The notes: a model not told the origin generated them from the sequence alone. Counted from the first letter of the stretch, positions 11,071 to 23,425 are shown. The stretch: 64,000 bases of DNA from Nelumbo lutea (GCA_022828595.1 JAKGHH010000001.1:68878401-68942400), one strand, 5' to 3'. Program-made: numbers and translations.

Positions 11071-12760
11071 CTATACTCGAAGCACTTGAACTTCTTCAAT
11101 GGAGGGCCGAGCTAACTTTTTCACTCGAACGGTGCGGCCGAGGGCTACGCCTGAGGTGCTTGCTAACTTGGATAGGGCGTTGACTCTCATGCTCTCAGAC
11201 CGCGGAACTTGCTGTAGCGAGAAGTGCTGGAAGTGGTGGGCTAGTTTTTGCACCCTAGCAAGGTACTTGGTCATGCTTTATTCGTTGGCCTCATACTCAC
11301 CGTTGACTTGGTTCACCACCAGTTGGGAATTGTTGAAATCCTCAATGTGCTAGGAGTCGAGGTCTTTTGGGAACTGTAATTTGGCGAGGAGGGCTTCGTA
11401 CTCAGTTTCGTTGTTGGATGCCGAGAAGTCAAACCTCAGCGCGTATTCTACTTTGGTGTTGTCCGAGGTGAGGAGTATGAGGCCGACCTCACTTCCCTTG
11501 GAATTGGATGATCTGTCAACGAATAGCTTCCAAGTGGGCTGAGATCTTTCTTCTTACTCTTCTTTAGGGGCTTGGTGGAGGGTTCAGCTAATGGTGCATT
11601 CTATCACAAAATCTACCAAGGCTTGTGCTTTGATTACAGGCATCGGTTGGTACTAGATGTCAAACTCAGACAGCTCGATGGCCCACTTGATTAGTCATCC
11701 TGAGGCCTCGGGTTTGGTGAGGACAGCTTTGAGGGGCTGATTAGTCAGGACCATGATAGTGTGGGCTAGAAAATACGGCATAAGCTTCCTAGCCGAGACC
11801 ACCAAGGCGAAGGTCAACTTGTCCACCTCGGGATATCGGGTCTTAGTGTTGCAAAGGCCCTTGATGACATAGTAGATTGGTCTCTACCATCCATCTTCTC
11901 TGATCAATACCGAGTTGATAGCCTTGTCCTTAGCCGAGAGATACAAATACAATGTCTCCTAGGAGTGGCCGGGTGAGGAGGGGAGGTGAGGCGAGGTAGG
12001 ACTTCAACTCTTCGAAGGCATGTTGACACTCTTTCATCTAATGGAAGTTCTTCAATTTCTTGATGGCTTGGAAGAAGGGCAGGCATCGGTGAACCGACTT
12101 TGACATGAAGTGGCTAAGGGCGACCACTCGGCCGGTAAGTCTTTGGGTTTCCTTGATCGACCAAGGTGGTGCCATATTCAAGATAGCTCAGATCTTCTCT
12201 GGGTTGGCCTCTATACCTTGTTACGTGACGACGAAGCCTAAGAACTTGCTTGAGGTGACACTGAAGGCACACTTTGTGGGATTGAGCTTCATGTTAAATC
12301 TCCGCAAGGTGTTGAAGGTCTCGGCTAGGTCCGAGGTATGCTAGTTAGCTTTCAGGCTCTTTACCACCATATCATCCACATAGGCTTCGACGTTTCTTCC
12401 CATCTGGTGCTTGAAGACCTTGTTGATGAGGCACTGGTAGGTAGCCTCGGTGTTCTTGAGGCCGAAGGGCATGACCTTGTAACAATATGTGATGTGCTCA
12501 GTGATAAACGAGGTCTTCTCCTCATCCTCGGGGTGCATCTTGATCTGGTTGTATTCGGAAAAGGCATCCATGAAAATGAGTAGCTCGTACCCTGCCGTGG
12601 CGTCGATGAGGTGGTCTATCCTCGACAAAGGAAAACTATCTTTGGGGCAGGCTCAGTTAAGGTTTGTGAAATCAATATAGATTTGCCATTTCCCATGATA
12701 TTTCTTCACTATAATCACATTTTACAACTAGTTAGGGTAGTGTACCTCTTAGATGAAGTC
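11071..12760 (-). pseudogene. Reverse transcriptase and RNase H remnant of element 0
   Basis: Frames at 12341-12628 read DATAGYELLIFMDAFSEYNQ and then YVDDMVVKSLKAN, which is the catalytic YxDD block of a Ty3/gypsy reverse transcriptase. The frame at 11071-11274 holds the RNase H end (ARVQKLAHHFQHF, then VPRSESMRVNALSKLAS; the aspartate usually seen in ADALSKLA is here N). The stretch between is broken by stops. In an intact element integrase would follow, but the sequence ends at about 10888. Confidence 0.75.
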
Positions 12761-12776
12761 AGTGTCATGTAGCTTG

Positions 12777-13724
12777 TCAGTTTCCTCTCCTATAGCCTTC
12801 CATCGCTCTAATGCAAAATTCCTCTTTTTTTTTCCGAACTGGCTTAGAGCTCGGGTCAACGCTCAGCCTGTGAGTAATGACTGAAGGGTCAATTCCAGGC
12901 GTGTCAGCAACAGACCAAGCAAAGACATTGGAATTAGTTATGAGGAAACTTACCAACTCAAATAGGCTTTCTGGGGGAAGGTTGGACCCGATGCAGATAA
13001 TCTTCTTGGGCTCGGCCTCGTCTAGGGGAACCAAGATGAGGTCCTTGGCTGGATGGCCTTGGCTCGTTGGTTCCTCCCTGAGGTCGAGGCCCTCTTGTGA
13101 CAGGGCTTCCTTGTTCTTACCTTTCAATGTTGCCACATAACACTGGTGGGCAACTTGCTGATCCCCCCAAACGGTTCTAATGCCGTGCTCGATGGGGAAT
13201 TTGAGGGTGAGGTGGTTGAAGAAGATGGTTGCCTTAAGTGCGTGGAGGGTCGGCCTCTCGATGGTGGCATTGTAGGGGGAGCCGATCCTTATGACCAGGA
13301 ACTCGTTCATCCTTGTCATCTATTGAGGTTATGTTCTTACCATGACTGGTAAGGTGATTCTTCCCTCTAGCTTGACCACGTTGCTGGAGAAGCCAACAAG
13401 TGGCACATCGATGGGCTAAAGGTGCTCGGGTGCAAACTTCATCTTTTTAAACGCATCGTAGAAGAGGATGTCGGCCGAAGAACCACTATCTACTTGAATC
13501 CTCTTCACCATAAAATTTGCTACGACGGCCAAGATCACGAGCGCGTTGTCATGGGGGACTGAGATCCCCTTCAAGTCCTCGTCTGCGAACGCAAGGGCTT
13601 CTTGCTTTGGCTTCTTGGGAGCTGGTCCTTGCATGTTCAATTGTTTGGCGTAGGCCTTGCAAACCGAGGCCAAGGCTCCACCCGAGGTCATGCCCCTGGC
13701 GATGACATCTATGACACCGGCCAA
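12777..13724 (-). pseudogene. Protease region of element 0
   Basis: The frame at 13416-13724 contains KRIQVDSGSSADILFYDAF. The DSG triad is the active site of a retroviral-type aspartic protease. The frame at 12777-13319 (VIRIGSPYNATIERPTLHAL) is the conserved segment that links protease to reverse transcriptase in this lineage. The two frames are separated by a stop or shift near 13330-13410. Confidence 0.75.
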
Positions 13725-13736
13725 CTACTGGTGTTG

Positions 13737-14914
13737 CTATTGCTGCAAGAACGAGGTCTCGGCCTCACCTCCAACATACTGCTTGAGGTGGCCGCGGCGG
13801 ATGAGGGACACTTTTTCATTTTTCAACTCATAGCAGTCCTTGGTGTCATGGCCGGTGTCACGAAGGTACTTGCAGTATTTCTTTGGATTCTCCCTTTTGG
13901 AGTTCCTCTTCATCTTCTTGGGCCACTTCATGTATTCCTCCTTCCCTATTTGCATGAGGATCTGCATCCGAGTGAAGGTGAGCAGTGTATTATTGTTGTA
14001 AGCCAGCGCTGGGGCCAATGGCTTCTTGCAGTCACTACTGTTGTTGTTGTGGTGGTGGTTGTCTCCATTTTTTTTCTTCTTAGGGACTCCGTGGTGACGG
14101 CCAGCCTCTCCTTCTTAGCGATCATCGGCCAAGGCCTCCTCGGTGGTGATGTACTTCTGGTTCTTCTTCAAGAATTCCACCTTAGACTTTGGCAATGTCT
14201 TGGCCACTGAACACCCGAAGACCGAGCCTACCAGCAGGTTGTTGATAGTTGCATGCATGGAGACCACAGGGTTGAGGTCTCAGACCTCGGGTTCTTCTTT
14301 CTTGAAGCGGTCAATGTAGGACCGCAAGCTCTCACCTCGCTTTTGTCGGGCGGCCATGAGAGATGACACTCTTTGGTATTGTCTGGTACTAATGAAGTGG
14401 GTGAGGAAGAGGTTGGTGAACAATTCCCACGAGCTGATAGACCGAGAGGGGAGCCTGAAGAACCATCGGTGAGTTGCCCCCTTGAAGGTCGCCTAGAAAG
14501 TTCGGCGCATCAGGGCGTCGGAGTATCCGTAAAGGAGCATGAGCACCTTGAAACTTTCTAGATGGTCATTTGGGTCTGTGGCCCCATCATACATCTCAAG
14601 CGTGGGCACTTTAAAATGCGGTGGGAGAGGTTCAGAGATGATGTCCGGGGTGAAGGCATCCATCCTCCTAGATGGATGGTTCTGGCTAGTTGAGGCTTCA
14701 GCTCGGCTTTCTCTTACTTGATAGAGCTCGTTCTTGACAGCTCCGAGCTAAGCTTGCAGGTCAACAATCTTTTGGTCAAAGGGGGCCTGGGCCCCGCCGC
14801 GGTCCTCTTAGGCCTGGTGGGGGTCACCCCAAATCCTTGAATACTCTGACATGGGCCCATGTCTGATCCTTCTAGTCCGTTTGTCGTGTAGGAGGTCTTG
14901 GAGGTCCAAGACAT
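13737..14914 (-). pseudogene. gag remnant of element 0
   Basis: A minus-strand frame through about 14300-14640 reads TLEMYDGATDPNDHLESFKV and later ISTRQYQRVSSLMAARQKRG, typical of plant gypsy gag. The nucleic-acid-binding knuckle at 13737-14018 reads KYCKYLRDTGHDTKDCYELK; the usual histidine near its start is a leucine, so the knuckle is damaged. Several stops interrupt the region. Confidence 0.7.
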
Positions 14915-15418
14915 GAGAGGGAGAGGCGCAACATCAGTCCTCGACCCTCACAGGGGGTTATGGTGGCCCGATCATCCAACTTTGTCCCGAGAGTCTTCTA
15001 TTCAGCGGCAGTGTTCTTGGCCTCGGCGGTGATCATGAGACTATGTTGATTCTTACCCCCTTCAGCTTGGGGGGTTTGGAGTTTCTCGGCGGTTGGCTGG
15101 CATGTCAGTTGCTATCAGATTCTGAGGGGTAGGCCCGATGGGAGTCGATTGGGCTAAGGGATAATGAGTCTGCGGACGTGTGTTTGCCCTAGTGGCCTGA
15201 GCTACCAGTGGGGCAGTTTCCTGCCTGGGGATGCACCTCATCAATCCGCTGGGCAAGGTGGTCCAACTGATCGAAGACCGCTTGGAGTTGATCTATTGTG
15301 ACCAGGTTCTAGGCGTTACTGGCAATTCTCACCATGTCAGTTGAAGCTTGGGATTTATTCTTTAAGTTGAGTTTAGTTAAGGGAAGTCTTAGCAGCAGTT
15401 CCCACAGACGATGCCAAA

Positions 15419-15970
15419 TGTTGCTACCCAAAATTGGCTAAGGGCAACACTGTCAATTTATTTCTGAGCCGAGGCGATGGTGAGTCGTCCGAGGCCTGGA
15501 TGGGCCGAGGGATGGTAGGACTGTCCTATGAGGAGTGACAAAGAGAAAGCATGAGAGGCCTCAAGTGAGTACCAGAGGCAGAGACTCTGACGGTCAAGTT
15601 AGTCCTAGGTAGTATGAGGTGGACGAAGCCTCAGGCTGGAGCACTCAGACGAGGTCACAAGTAGTCTAAGAGTTTGTAGATCTGTGTTCTAGTATTCAAG
15701 ATATTTACCTTGAAGAGGTTGCCCCCTATTTATACTTGAGTTTCCTGGAAGTAAGCGTGCTCAGACAATCCGAATGCAATCCGTACGCAAGGAGCACTGT
15801 CACCCGACGTCACCAAGTGACCCCGCACTATTGGTTTCGGAATGCATGTCGAGCTCTCCTATGCGCATGCCCTGATTAGGCCCACTCTAAATGCTGCTAC
15901 CGCACACACACTATCGTTCCATTGGTTCGGGCCAGGTGCGCCTACATTAGGAACCATCCATATTGAAAAC
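15419..15970 (-). repeat. 5' LTR of element 0
   Basis: In plus orientation it starts TGTTGCTACCC, directly beside the leader phrase atgccaaa, and its outer edge is set near gaaaaca at 15970. A TATA box for minus-strand transcription is visible at about 15727-15738 (CTATTTATAC on the plus strand). The outer edge is uncertain by several bases because element 1 lies against it. Confidence 0.55.
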
Positions 15971-15975
15971 AAATA

Positions 15976-16070
15976 TGATGTAGCATGATCTGGTCACTCC
16001 TAGCTGGCAGTGGGTAGTAACTGAGATGGAGAAGACAGTGAATGATTCCTGGGGAGTTTGCCTAGCGGGA
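15976..16070 (-). repeat. 3' LTR remnant of element 1
   Basis: The segment starting TGATGTAGCATGATCTGG and containing gtcactcctagctggcag matches the start of the LTR at 21681 (TGATATGGTGCGATCTAG, gtcactcctagctggcgg). The match stops after gcgggaaca, and sequence upstream of the antisense gene follows at once. Most of this LTR has therefore been deleted. Confidence 0.7.
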
Positions 16071-16188
16071 ACAATTTGGGAAGACGTGCAGTCGTCTCTT
16101 CTTCAGTTTCGGAGGACGTGCAACCAGCTTTATTGTAAGCCGTTGGATCTGCTTTGATCGAGATCGTTGGTTTTTCTGGCATAGTGGC

Positions 16189-16196
16189 TATAAATA
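16189..16196 (+). promoter_or_regulatory. TATA box of the antisense gene in element 1
   Basis: TATAAATA lies in the context gtggctataaataag. The same context (gtggctataaatagg) sits at 63079 ahead of the related gene in element 3. The distance to the first ATG is about 150 bases in both. Confidence 0.65.
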
Positions 16197-16344
16197 AGAG
16201 GGCCCCAGGCCTCATTTTCCTTACACCAACTTGCCTTGCATTCAGTTTTGAGGTCGCGCCTTCGCCTTGCTTGATCGAGCTCTCCCGTTCTTTGTTGCTT
16301 TCTCAGTCCACTTTTCCAGTGAGTCCTCTACTTCTGTCCAAACA

Positions 16345-18136
16345 ATGTCTGGGTACCCCGAAGGGCGGTCTTCAGAGGCTCGGGAAACCTCTGATAACTC
16401 TACTTCTACTTCCCGGGATAGCTCCGGCCCCTCTTCCATATCAATGGAGAGACTTCGGGCCTTAGTTTTTCAGTGTGATCTCCCTAGGGATCTCATCTAC
16501 AGCCTCTCGTCTGGTAACTACCCCTGGGAACGTGGTCACGACGAGATCGTGATCTTCGAGGAGCAGCTCGTAGTTGGTCTCTGGCTCCCGCTACACCCTC
16601 TGGTAGTGGAGGTTCTTTGCCATTTCAATATTACCATTGACCAACTGCACCCAAACTCTATTCAAAACCTAGTGGGAACTATTTCCCTATTTTTTGAATA
16701 TTGTCTTCCTCTTTCTCTTGATATTCTTGCTACCATTCTCTCAATCAAGAATGCCTCCCCTGGAGCTCCTCCAGAAAGGCGTTCTTATTACTTCTCCCCC
16801 CACCCCGGCTTCAAGCTCCTTCACAAGCTACCCAATAGGATCCCAGCCTAGAAGCGGGGTTATTTTGTATTTCGCAACCCCGAGGGGTGGCCTTTTTCGA
16901 CCCACTGGAGGGCTGCCATCTAGGATCTGGGTGTTGAGTTGGACTCGAAGATTCGGGAAACATTGTAGTCTTGGGCAGGGGTCGGTTTTCGCTATTCGGA
17001 ATACTTGGCAGAGGACAAGCTCGTGCAAGCCGGCCTGAGCCCCAGTAGGTTACCTTAAGGTCACCGTTTTTTTTTTGCGAGCTGGACTAGTGCCTTGTAA
17101 TTCTTGCAATCAACATGCCCGATGTAGATGCACGTCATCTGCTATCAAGCAACCAGAAGCATAGGGCAAAGAGGTCGTGCCCTGACCAAGCATCCACCTC
17201 TGGGACTGCTGAGTTCGAGGCTGCTTACCCAGTCTTTATTTTGCCGCCCGAGGTCCCTCCTATGTCATTCGAGGGAGTAGCCACAAGAGGTGGCAAAGAA
17301 GAAGAGGTCCCACCTCAAGGGCAGTACCCTCCAGCTATGTGGTCTGGTCCCACCGTCTTCCCGTAGTTCCCTACCGAGGGGAAGCATGACAGCATCACCA
17401 ACTTCCTCGTGGCCGCATAGAGGAGCCGACAGGTGGCCAGAAATGAGGAGGTCGCGAGTTGGGCCAGGATACATCACAGGGAGCTAGCCAAGGTGGCATC
17501 AGCTCACTGCATGGTGGTAAGTGTATGTTTCTCCCCTTTTTCTCCTCCTCCTTTTTCTCTCTTTCTCTCCCACTTACCTCGGCTTTTTATTGGCAGCTGA
17601 ACTCTCTTATCCACGCCATGGCCTGTCAGACTACTATTCACTTCCAGGACGCCATCAATCAGAGGTCGAACGTGCAGAACCTCCAACGCGAGCTCGGCCA
17701 GGCCCGGGAGTTGCTCGTCAGGGACCAGGAAGCACGGACCTCCCGTCTATCTGAGGAGAGCGCCCATTACAGGGAGGAGTCTTCGAGGGTGGCGGCAGAG
17801 AGGGAGCTTCTTCACCAGCAGGTCCAGGGCTTGAAGTCCACGCTTCATGAGCGGACTTGTGACTTCGACGCCATGGTGGAGGCAGAGCGGGCTAAGGCGG
17901 TGGAGGACTTGAAAGAATCCCAGCAGTTCCACGACCTCTAGGTTGAATATGACTCTAAGTCCTATCGCTCGGGGTTCAAGCTTTGCTAGTGGCTAGTCAG
18001 GAAGAAGTTCTCCGGCCTTAACCTTGAGGGCATAACAATGAGGAACCTGGCCCCTGAGACGGTGGACGCTACGGAGGAGGAGGAGCCCGACACCTTGCAG
18101 GAGAGTGATGAGGATGTAGAGGAGGTGAGGCCTTGA
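16345..18136 (+). pseudogene. Antisense ORF of element 1 (putative gypsy-type transposon protein)
   Basis: Starting at the ATG at 16345 (MSGYPEGRSSEARE), a frame runs through VIFEEQLVVGLWLPLHPLVV and FNITIDQLHPNSIQN, a block recognised from plant proteins labelled putative gypsy-type transposon. Amber stops follow in the same frame, with protein-like sequence continuing after each (KRGYFVFRNPEGWPFSTHW). A GT-AG intron at 17517-17596 joins in frame to a coiled-coil segment (LQRELGQARELLVRDQEA, EESSRVAAERELLHQQ). After two more amber codons the frame ends in an acidic tail at 18136. The frame is probably also broken between about 17040 and 17400. The function is unknown. The gene lies antisense to gag and pol, as extra ORFs do in Retand-like elements. 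Confidence 0.65.
17517..17596 (+). other. Intron in the antisense ORF of element 1
   Basis: The donor is G|GTAAGTGTATG, followed by a pyrimidine-rich stretch, and the acceptor is TTTTTATTGGCAG|C. Removing the 80 bases joins HCMV to LNSLIHAM in one frame. This supports a real transcript from the plus strand. Confidence 0.65.
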
Positions 18137-18954
18137 GGATGGTTGCTCTCTTTTTTTTTTTCTTCTGAAAAATGATTCTCTTGAAGTGGTTGCTCCCCGG
18201 CGGCTATGCCTGATTCTCTTTCTTTTCTTTTTGCTTTGATGATGTACTCTTCCCGGGCTGTTAGGCCCGGTTTCTTTTTTAGTAATGAAAATGTTCCTCT
18301 TTTTCCTACTAAGTGTTGTGTCATTTACACTTTTGTCGAAGTGATTATTTCACCCGAACTGCTAGAACTAAGCACCCGAAGTGGGGCTTCTCAACTATCG
18401 TTACCCGAGCTATCTCCCCGTACTTAGTAGGGGTGATTTTATAATATACACATAGGTGAACAACACAGTGATCTTATATAGTGTCGAGGTCGTCGTTAGC
18501 ACGGCGTTTTAGCCCTTAGGTTGGGGCAGTGACCTATGGTCCGCTCTCCTAGAGTTCGCCCATGCCATAGAGGCGATTGGGACTTATAGTGTTGAGGTCT
18601 TCGTTAGCTCGACGTTTTGGCCTTTAGGTTGGGGGAGTGACTTATGATCCACTCTCCTGGAGTTCGCCCATGCCATACGCTCTAGGGCTAAGTTGTGTTT
18701 CTTCTATCTAACGGGCCTAACTACAGGATTAGTATTCAGCTTGTGAGTAATGATGCTAGGTGTATGCCGGGCCTCTCTGCTGTGGACCATGCAAAAACAT
18801 CTAAATTTTCAAGTAAAAAATTTACTAGTTGGGATCAAAGAGGCTCCTCGATTGAAGCGCCGATCTGGAGTGTCTGAGATGGGTCCTCTATTGAAGTTGG
18901 GACAGGGACAGTCTCTTTTGTGGGTGCAGCTCGCTCCTCGTACTGCTCCGTAGG

Positions 18955-19584
18955 TCACCCCAACTCGAGGTCATCTGGCACCTTGGCTTTCCCTTTGAGG
19001 GCGGCAACGTCGCACTTGCGAGACTCAAGTTGATCGCCTTGCGCCACCCCAACTCCGAAGTCCGTAGGGAACTTCATTGCTAGATAGTAGGTGGAGACTA
19101 CCGTACGTAGGGTGTGAGTGATGGGCCGACCTATTATGGCGTTGTACGGGGAGGGAGTTGTGACCACCAAAAAGTCATGGTTAAGCCTCACTATGCTAGG
19201 TCAAGTGCTGACCTCCACAGGTATAGTAATTCTTCCCAAGGGCCAGACTTCCTCTCCGCTAAAGCCCATCAAGGGAGTATTTGTGAGCCTGAGGTCGCTT
19301 TCTTGGAGCTGGAGCTTGTCAAATGACGCTTTGAAAAGAATGTCCGCTGAACTACCAGGGTTGATGAGGGCACGCTTGACTTCGAAGTCATTGATCCTTA
19401 TCTTCACGACAAGGGCATTATCGTGGGGGTAGTGGACCTCGCGAGCGTCGTCCTCCATGAAGAAGATCGGGTCTTCAGTCTTTGGCTGCTTTGGGGGGTT
19501 CTGGTCTTCCCTTTCGACCTCGCTGGCTGATGTTCGAGTTGCAACCGAGGTGCAACCCGCTACGACCGATCCTCCGACGATCAC
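18955..19584 (-). pseudogene. Protease region of element 1
   Basis: The frame at 19201-19584 reads VKRALINPGSSADILFKASF. The active-site aspartate of the DSG triad is replaced (NPG), so this protease could not work. The frame at 18955-19191 (TTPSPYNAIIGRPITHTL) is the conserved segment after protease. Matching sequence continues only to about 18720 before the pol domains are lost. Confidence 0.7.
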
Positions 19585-19692
19585 ATGGATAGTCCCCCGA
19601 ACTAGTCTTTCTTTTGGGGGCTGCCTCTATGGCTGCTCTGCTTGCCTGCTGGATTCGGGAGCATCTCTAATTTGCTCCCCCTACCGACCTGC

Positions 19693-19846
<154 letters not shown>

Positions 19847-19859
19847 CGTAGAAAATTTC

Positions 19860-21680
19860 ATAAATATCCGCGACAGATGAGCTCCTCTATCTCATCGCGG
19901 AGGTTTTGACAACTCTCGGTACTATGACCATGATCTTTATGGAAGCTACAATACAAATTTTTGTTCCTTACATTAGGGTCCCCTTTCAGTCGCAGTGGCC
20001 ACCTTACATATGGGGCGTCCTTGATTGCCATAAGGATCTCGACCCGCTTTGCATTCGGGGGTGTGTAGTTTGTCTTCTCTATTGGTAAAGCTCGGAAAGG
20101 TTGACCTGGCCTTGCCCCCCGAGCTAGGTCTTTCTTCTTCTTGTTGTCCCCCTAGGCCGAGGGCTCGGCCTCCCTTCTTCTTTTTTCAGGGACCTGCTCA
20201 CCTTTCGAGTTGATTTCCTCCTCCGTCCCTATAAATTGGTCCGTGAGCTTAAGGAACACGATTACCGTCTTGGGCCAATTGACAATCACGTGCCACTTGA
20301 AGTCTTTGTGTGTGATGCCTCTCTTGGCCGCGGTAAGTCGAACTGCGAGGTCCAGGTCTGGTATCTGTAAACAAGCGTCATTGAACCGCTTGATGTAACT
20401 TCGGATAGATTCTCCTTCCCTCTGGACTATGCCAAGGAGGCTCTCTTGGGTCGTCGGGCACCACTTGCTAGTGACGAAGTGAGAAGTGAAGACTTGCACG
20501 AATTGCGCCTAGCTTCTTACCGATCCAGACGCGAGGTTCCTGTACCATGTACGGGCCACTCCTTTGAAAGTGGTGGAGAAAGCCACGCACATGTAGGACC
20601 CACTAGCCCTTGCCAGGTGCATCTATAATTGGAAGGTGTCAACATGGTCATTCGGGTCGAACGACCCATCGTATTTGTCCAAGGGAGGCAGTTTGAAGCC
20701 CTTGAGCATTGGGACGACCAAGAGTTCTAGAGACAGAGGGGATGGTATAGAGAGGAGTGGAGTGGCTTTTATTTCACCCGAGCTTACCTCTTCCTTACCC
20801 TTGAGCTCGAACAGGTTGTGTGTTGTAGTTCGGCGAGCTCAGCGACATCTCCGCTGCTTTTTTGCGGGCTCTGCATTGGTGCTGCTGGCCTCGGCATTGT
20901 CGGGCATAGTTTTCGCTTGGAGGGGGATGAACTGCTGGTGATGGCTGTGGATAGAGGGGTCTTGCCTGGAGTCTGCAGCCAAGACCTTGAACTGGTTCTC
21001 CACAAGTGGGGCCACGAACTCAAAAACCTACGGTGATGCGGGCCTAGTAGGTCGGGACCCTCCCGACTTGACCGCGCGCGGCAAGGCAGGGGTAACAGGT
21101 CTTTCCTTCCTCCTGTGGGATGAGACTTGACTCTTGAGAGGATTCTGGGTCTGAGAGGTCTCTTCCTAGCGAGAAGGACGCTCGTTCTGGCGGCGAGGCC
21201 TAACTTGTTGAGCGGTCGGATGTCGAGGAGAAAGCAGCTGATGGGTCTGAGGCAGTGGAGTAAACTGCTGCTGATAGTGATGCTGAGAAACTTAGTGCAA
21301 CACTTGTTGTTGATATAGTTGGAACTGCTGGACCTATTGCATCTGAGCTTGCATGGCTCGCATGCATTGCACTAGGTCTTCAAGCTGATTTTGAGAGGTC
21401 ACGGGAGGAACAAGAGAGGGTTCTGTGAAGGTCGTTCCAACCGTGGAAGGGAGTGGAGCATTCATGGGTGCCATTGTCTAAGGCATGTTCAGGATGGGAA
21501 CTCCATCCGTAGAGAGGGGGATGGTGAATTGTCCAATACACACCACTGGGACCTGAAGTTGCTCCCCGACGGTGTTCATTTTTGCACTGTGTGCTGCATT
21601 GCTGGAGGAATCCATGAGAACTATAGTTTGCAAAGTTTTGGTGGAAGGCTTTTTTAAGCGTTCCCATAGACGGCGCCAAA
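19860..21680 (-). pseudogene. gag remnant of element 1
   Basis: The frame at 20152-20499 reads SLLGIVQREGESIRSYIKRF and PKTVIVFLKLTDQFIGTEEE, typical of Tat-type gag. The part towards the leader (20780-21680) is proline- and glutamine-rich and broken by stops. The C-terminal knuckle is not recognisable beside the microsatellite. Confidence 0.65.
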
Positions 21681-22419
21681 TGATATGGTGCGATCTAGTC
21701 ACTCCTAGCTGGCGGTGGCCTGGCTCCTAGCTGGCAGCGGGTAGTACCTGAGATGGAGAAGATAGTGAAGGATTCCTAGGGAGTTCATCCAGTGGGAACA
21801 CTCCGATGCTTAAGTTAGAACTCTGAGAGAAAACTGCAAGGAATAGTAAGAGAGCTAAGAGTGCAGATAGCGCGAGATCACCTTGTTCCCGTTTTTTTTC
21901 TGTCCCTTGGGGATCAAGACCTTTATATACTGATGTTCTATCAAATCGGGTGTAACCGCCTTTGATCCTCTACTACAGTCATTATTCTCTAGGCTGATCC
22001 GATTGGGGCAGGTATCTGTCGCAGTGTACGGTCTTGGCGATTAAGAAACGTTATGCAGACCCGGCGTGTACCATGTCGCCTGACATGAGACGTGGGTGCA
22101 GTCCTCTAGACTGGCGAGTGTTGTGCCATTAGACAAGAGACGTGGGAGCAGTCTGACAAACACGATCTTGTCGGGTAGGAAGCTTCCCAAAGACTTCGAG
22201 TTATTCAATAGCGAGCTCCTCTGTAGCGAGCTCCCTTGTAGCGAGCTCCTTTATAGCGAGCTGCCTTGAAGTGTAGCGAGCTGTTTCCAACTATCTTAGA
22301 GTTATTCTGTTGGGGTTTCAGTGATCTCATTACGCTGAGTTTTGGTCAAGCTGTCACTTACGTTGAGTCATGCCCACGTGTCACCTGGTTAGGAGGTCGG
22401 GTCAAATCACCCTCCATCA
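21681..22419 (-). repeat. 5' LTR of element 1
   Basis: In plus orientation the 739-bp unit begins TGATATGGTGCGATC and ends CCCTCCATCA. A minus-strand TATA signal (CCTTTATATACTG on the plus strand, near 21920) marks the promoter. The outer end resembles that of element 3 (gggccaaattcctcttcatca near 62829), so the two are related lineages. An array of tagcgagctcc phrases lies at about 22205-22280. Confidence 0.75.
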
Positions 22420-22633
22420 AAATCTACATCCTTCAAAAGACAAACACCCTTCATCTAGATCTCAAATACATGAACGATTGTAGATGGTTTGGGCATATGA
22501 TGGATATCTGAGTTCCAGATGAAGAAAAATAAGGGAAAACTACAGTGCGCAAACAAAGATATGCATCTTCACGCACAATGTCCTAATCGAAAAAAAAAAA
22601 GAAAAGAAAAAAAAAACCAGTAAAATGGATTGC
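22420..22633. other. Unassigned DNA with a purine tract
   Basis: No feature is recognised. An A-rich tract lies at about 22590-22617. The stretch was the insertion site of element 2. Confidence 0.5.
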
Positions 22634-22638
22634 CAATG

Positions 22639-23367
22639 TGTTATGGGCCCGCACGTAGGATCTCATCACGGGTCGGTCCATGGGGAGAAAGCCCTGCCTT
22701 CCCTTGCGTGCAGACCCTATAGCGAAAACTGAATGGGTGATTTGTCCAAGAGACCACCCGAACTCTCCCTTGGGGTGATTTGTCCAAGAGACCACCCAAA
22801 CTCTCCTCACTCTTTTCTTGATTGGAAAACTGAATACCTTTACTTCAATTCATAGCTTCTTAAATAGGAGATTACAAAGGGAAATTCCTTGTTGGATCCA
22901 GCTAGGCTAGGGTAATCCAACTCAAACTAAAACTCCTAATTACCTACTCCTAATGGTAACACAACTCTTACTTAAGAAGATAAAATAAGATAAGGATAAG
23001 GGATAAGGGATAAGGGATAAGGGATAAGGAATGGTGAGGCTAGCGGCGAGTTGGTGAGCCGAGCTGATGTGGTAGGATAAGTGTGGACCCACCTTGATGA
23101 GCTATCATGTGGGTCCCACCCTACTACTATTGCCGGCGGTGCGCGCGTCTCGCAGTGCTGCTGCCATGCAGTTCGTGCTGCTTGCTGCCAGGCAGTGCGT
23201 GCTGCGCGCTGTCGGGCGGTGCGTGTTGTGTGCTGCCAGGTGGTGCATGCTGCGGCGCGTGCTGCTGTGCGGCGTTGTCAGGCGGTGCCTGCTGCAATGC
23301 GGCCTGCTATGCGTGCTGCTACCTATGACTGCACCGCAGTGCGCTGCCAGTTGGTGTGACCATAACA
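22639..23367 (-). repeat. 3' LTR of element 2
   Basis: The LTR is 729 bp, with a (ATAAGGG)n tract near 22985-23030 and a GC-rich minisatellite at about 23140-23340. It is 174 bases shorter than its partner, mainly because of fewer minisatellite units. Confidence 0.88.
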
Positions 23368-23425
23368 TCACACCCCTCCTGGACAACGAGCTTGTCTTCA
23401 AGCTCGAATTCCGGATATGGGGCTT
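23320..23425 (-). pseudogene. Tail of element 2 resembling the end of a gypsy polyprotein
   Basis: After the starch synthase sequence the minus frame reads [17 protein letters not shown], close to the LEDK...GG motif near the end of many chromovirus polyproteins. The frame then runs into the 3' LTR. This suggests the captured gene replaced the middle of an ordinary gag-pol element. Confidence 0.5.

Larger units (their letters stand above)
10888..15970 (-). mobile_element. Ty3/gypsy element 0 (Tat/Retand-like), 3'-truncated
   Basis: Reading leftward on the minus strand the order is LTR (15419-15970), leader with the phrase TTTGGCATCGTCTGTGGGA, gag, protease, reverse transcriptase and RNase H. 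The copy then stops beside an A-tract at 10873-10888 with no integrase and no second LTR. Stops and frameshifts are frequent. The reverse transcriptase signature YVDDMVVKS and the gag/protease style are those of the Tat branch. Element 1 is inserted next to its LTR. Confidence 0.8.

Noticed and set aside
13602..14210. 202-codon hydrophobic frame on the plus strand
   Set aside because: It is the complement of the decayed gag/protease region of element 0 and matches no membrane family.
22980..23035. Telomere-like repeat
   Set aside because: The unit is ATAAGGG, which differs from the plant telomere unit TTTAGGG, and it lies inside an LTR.
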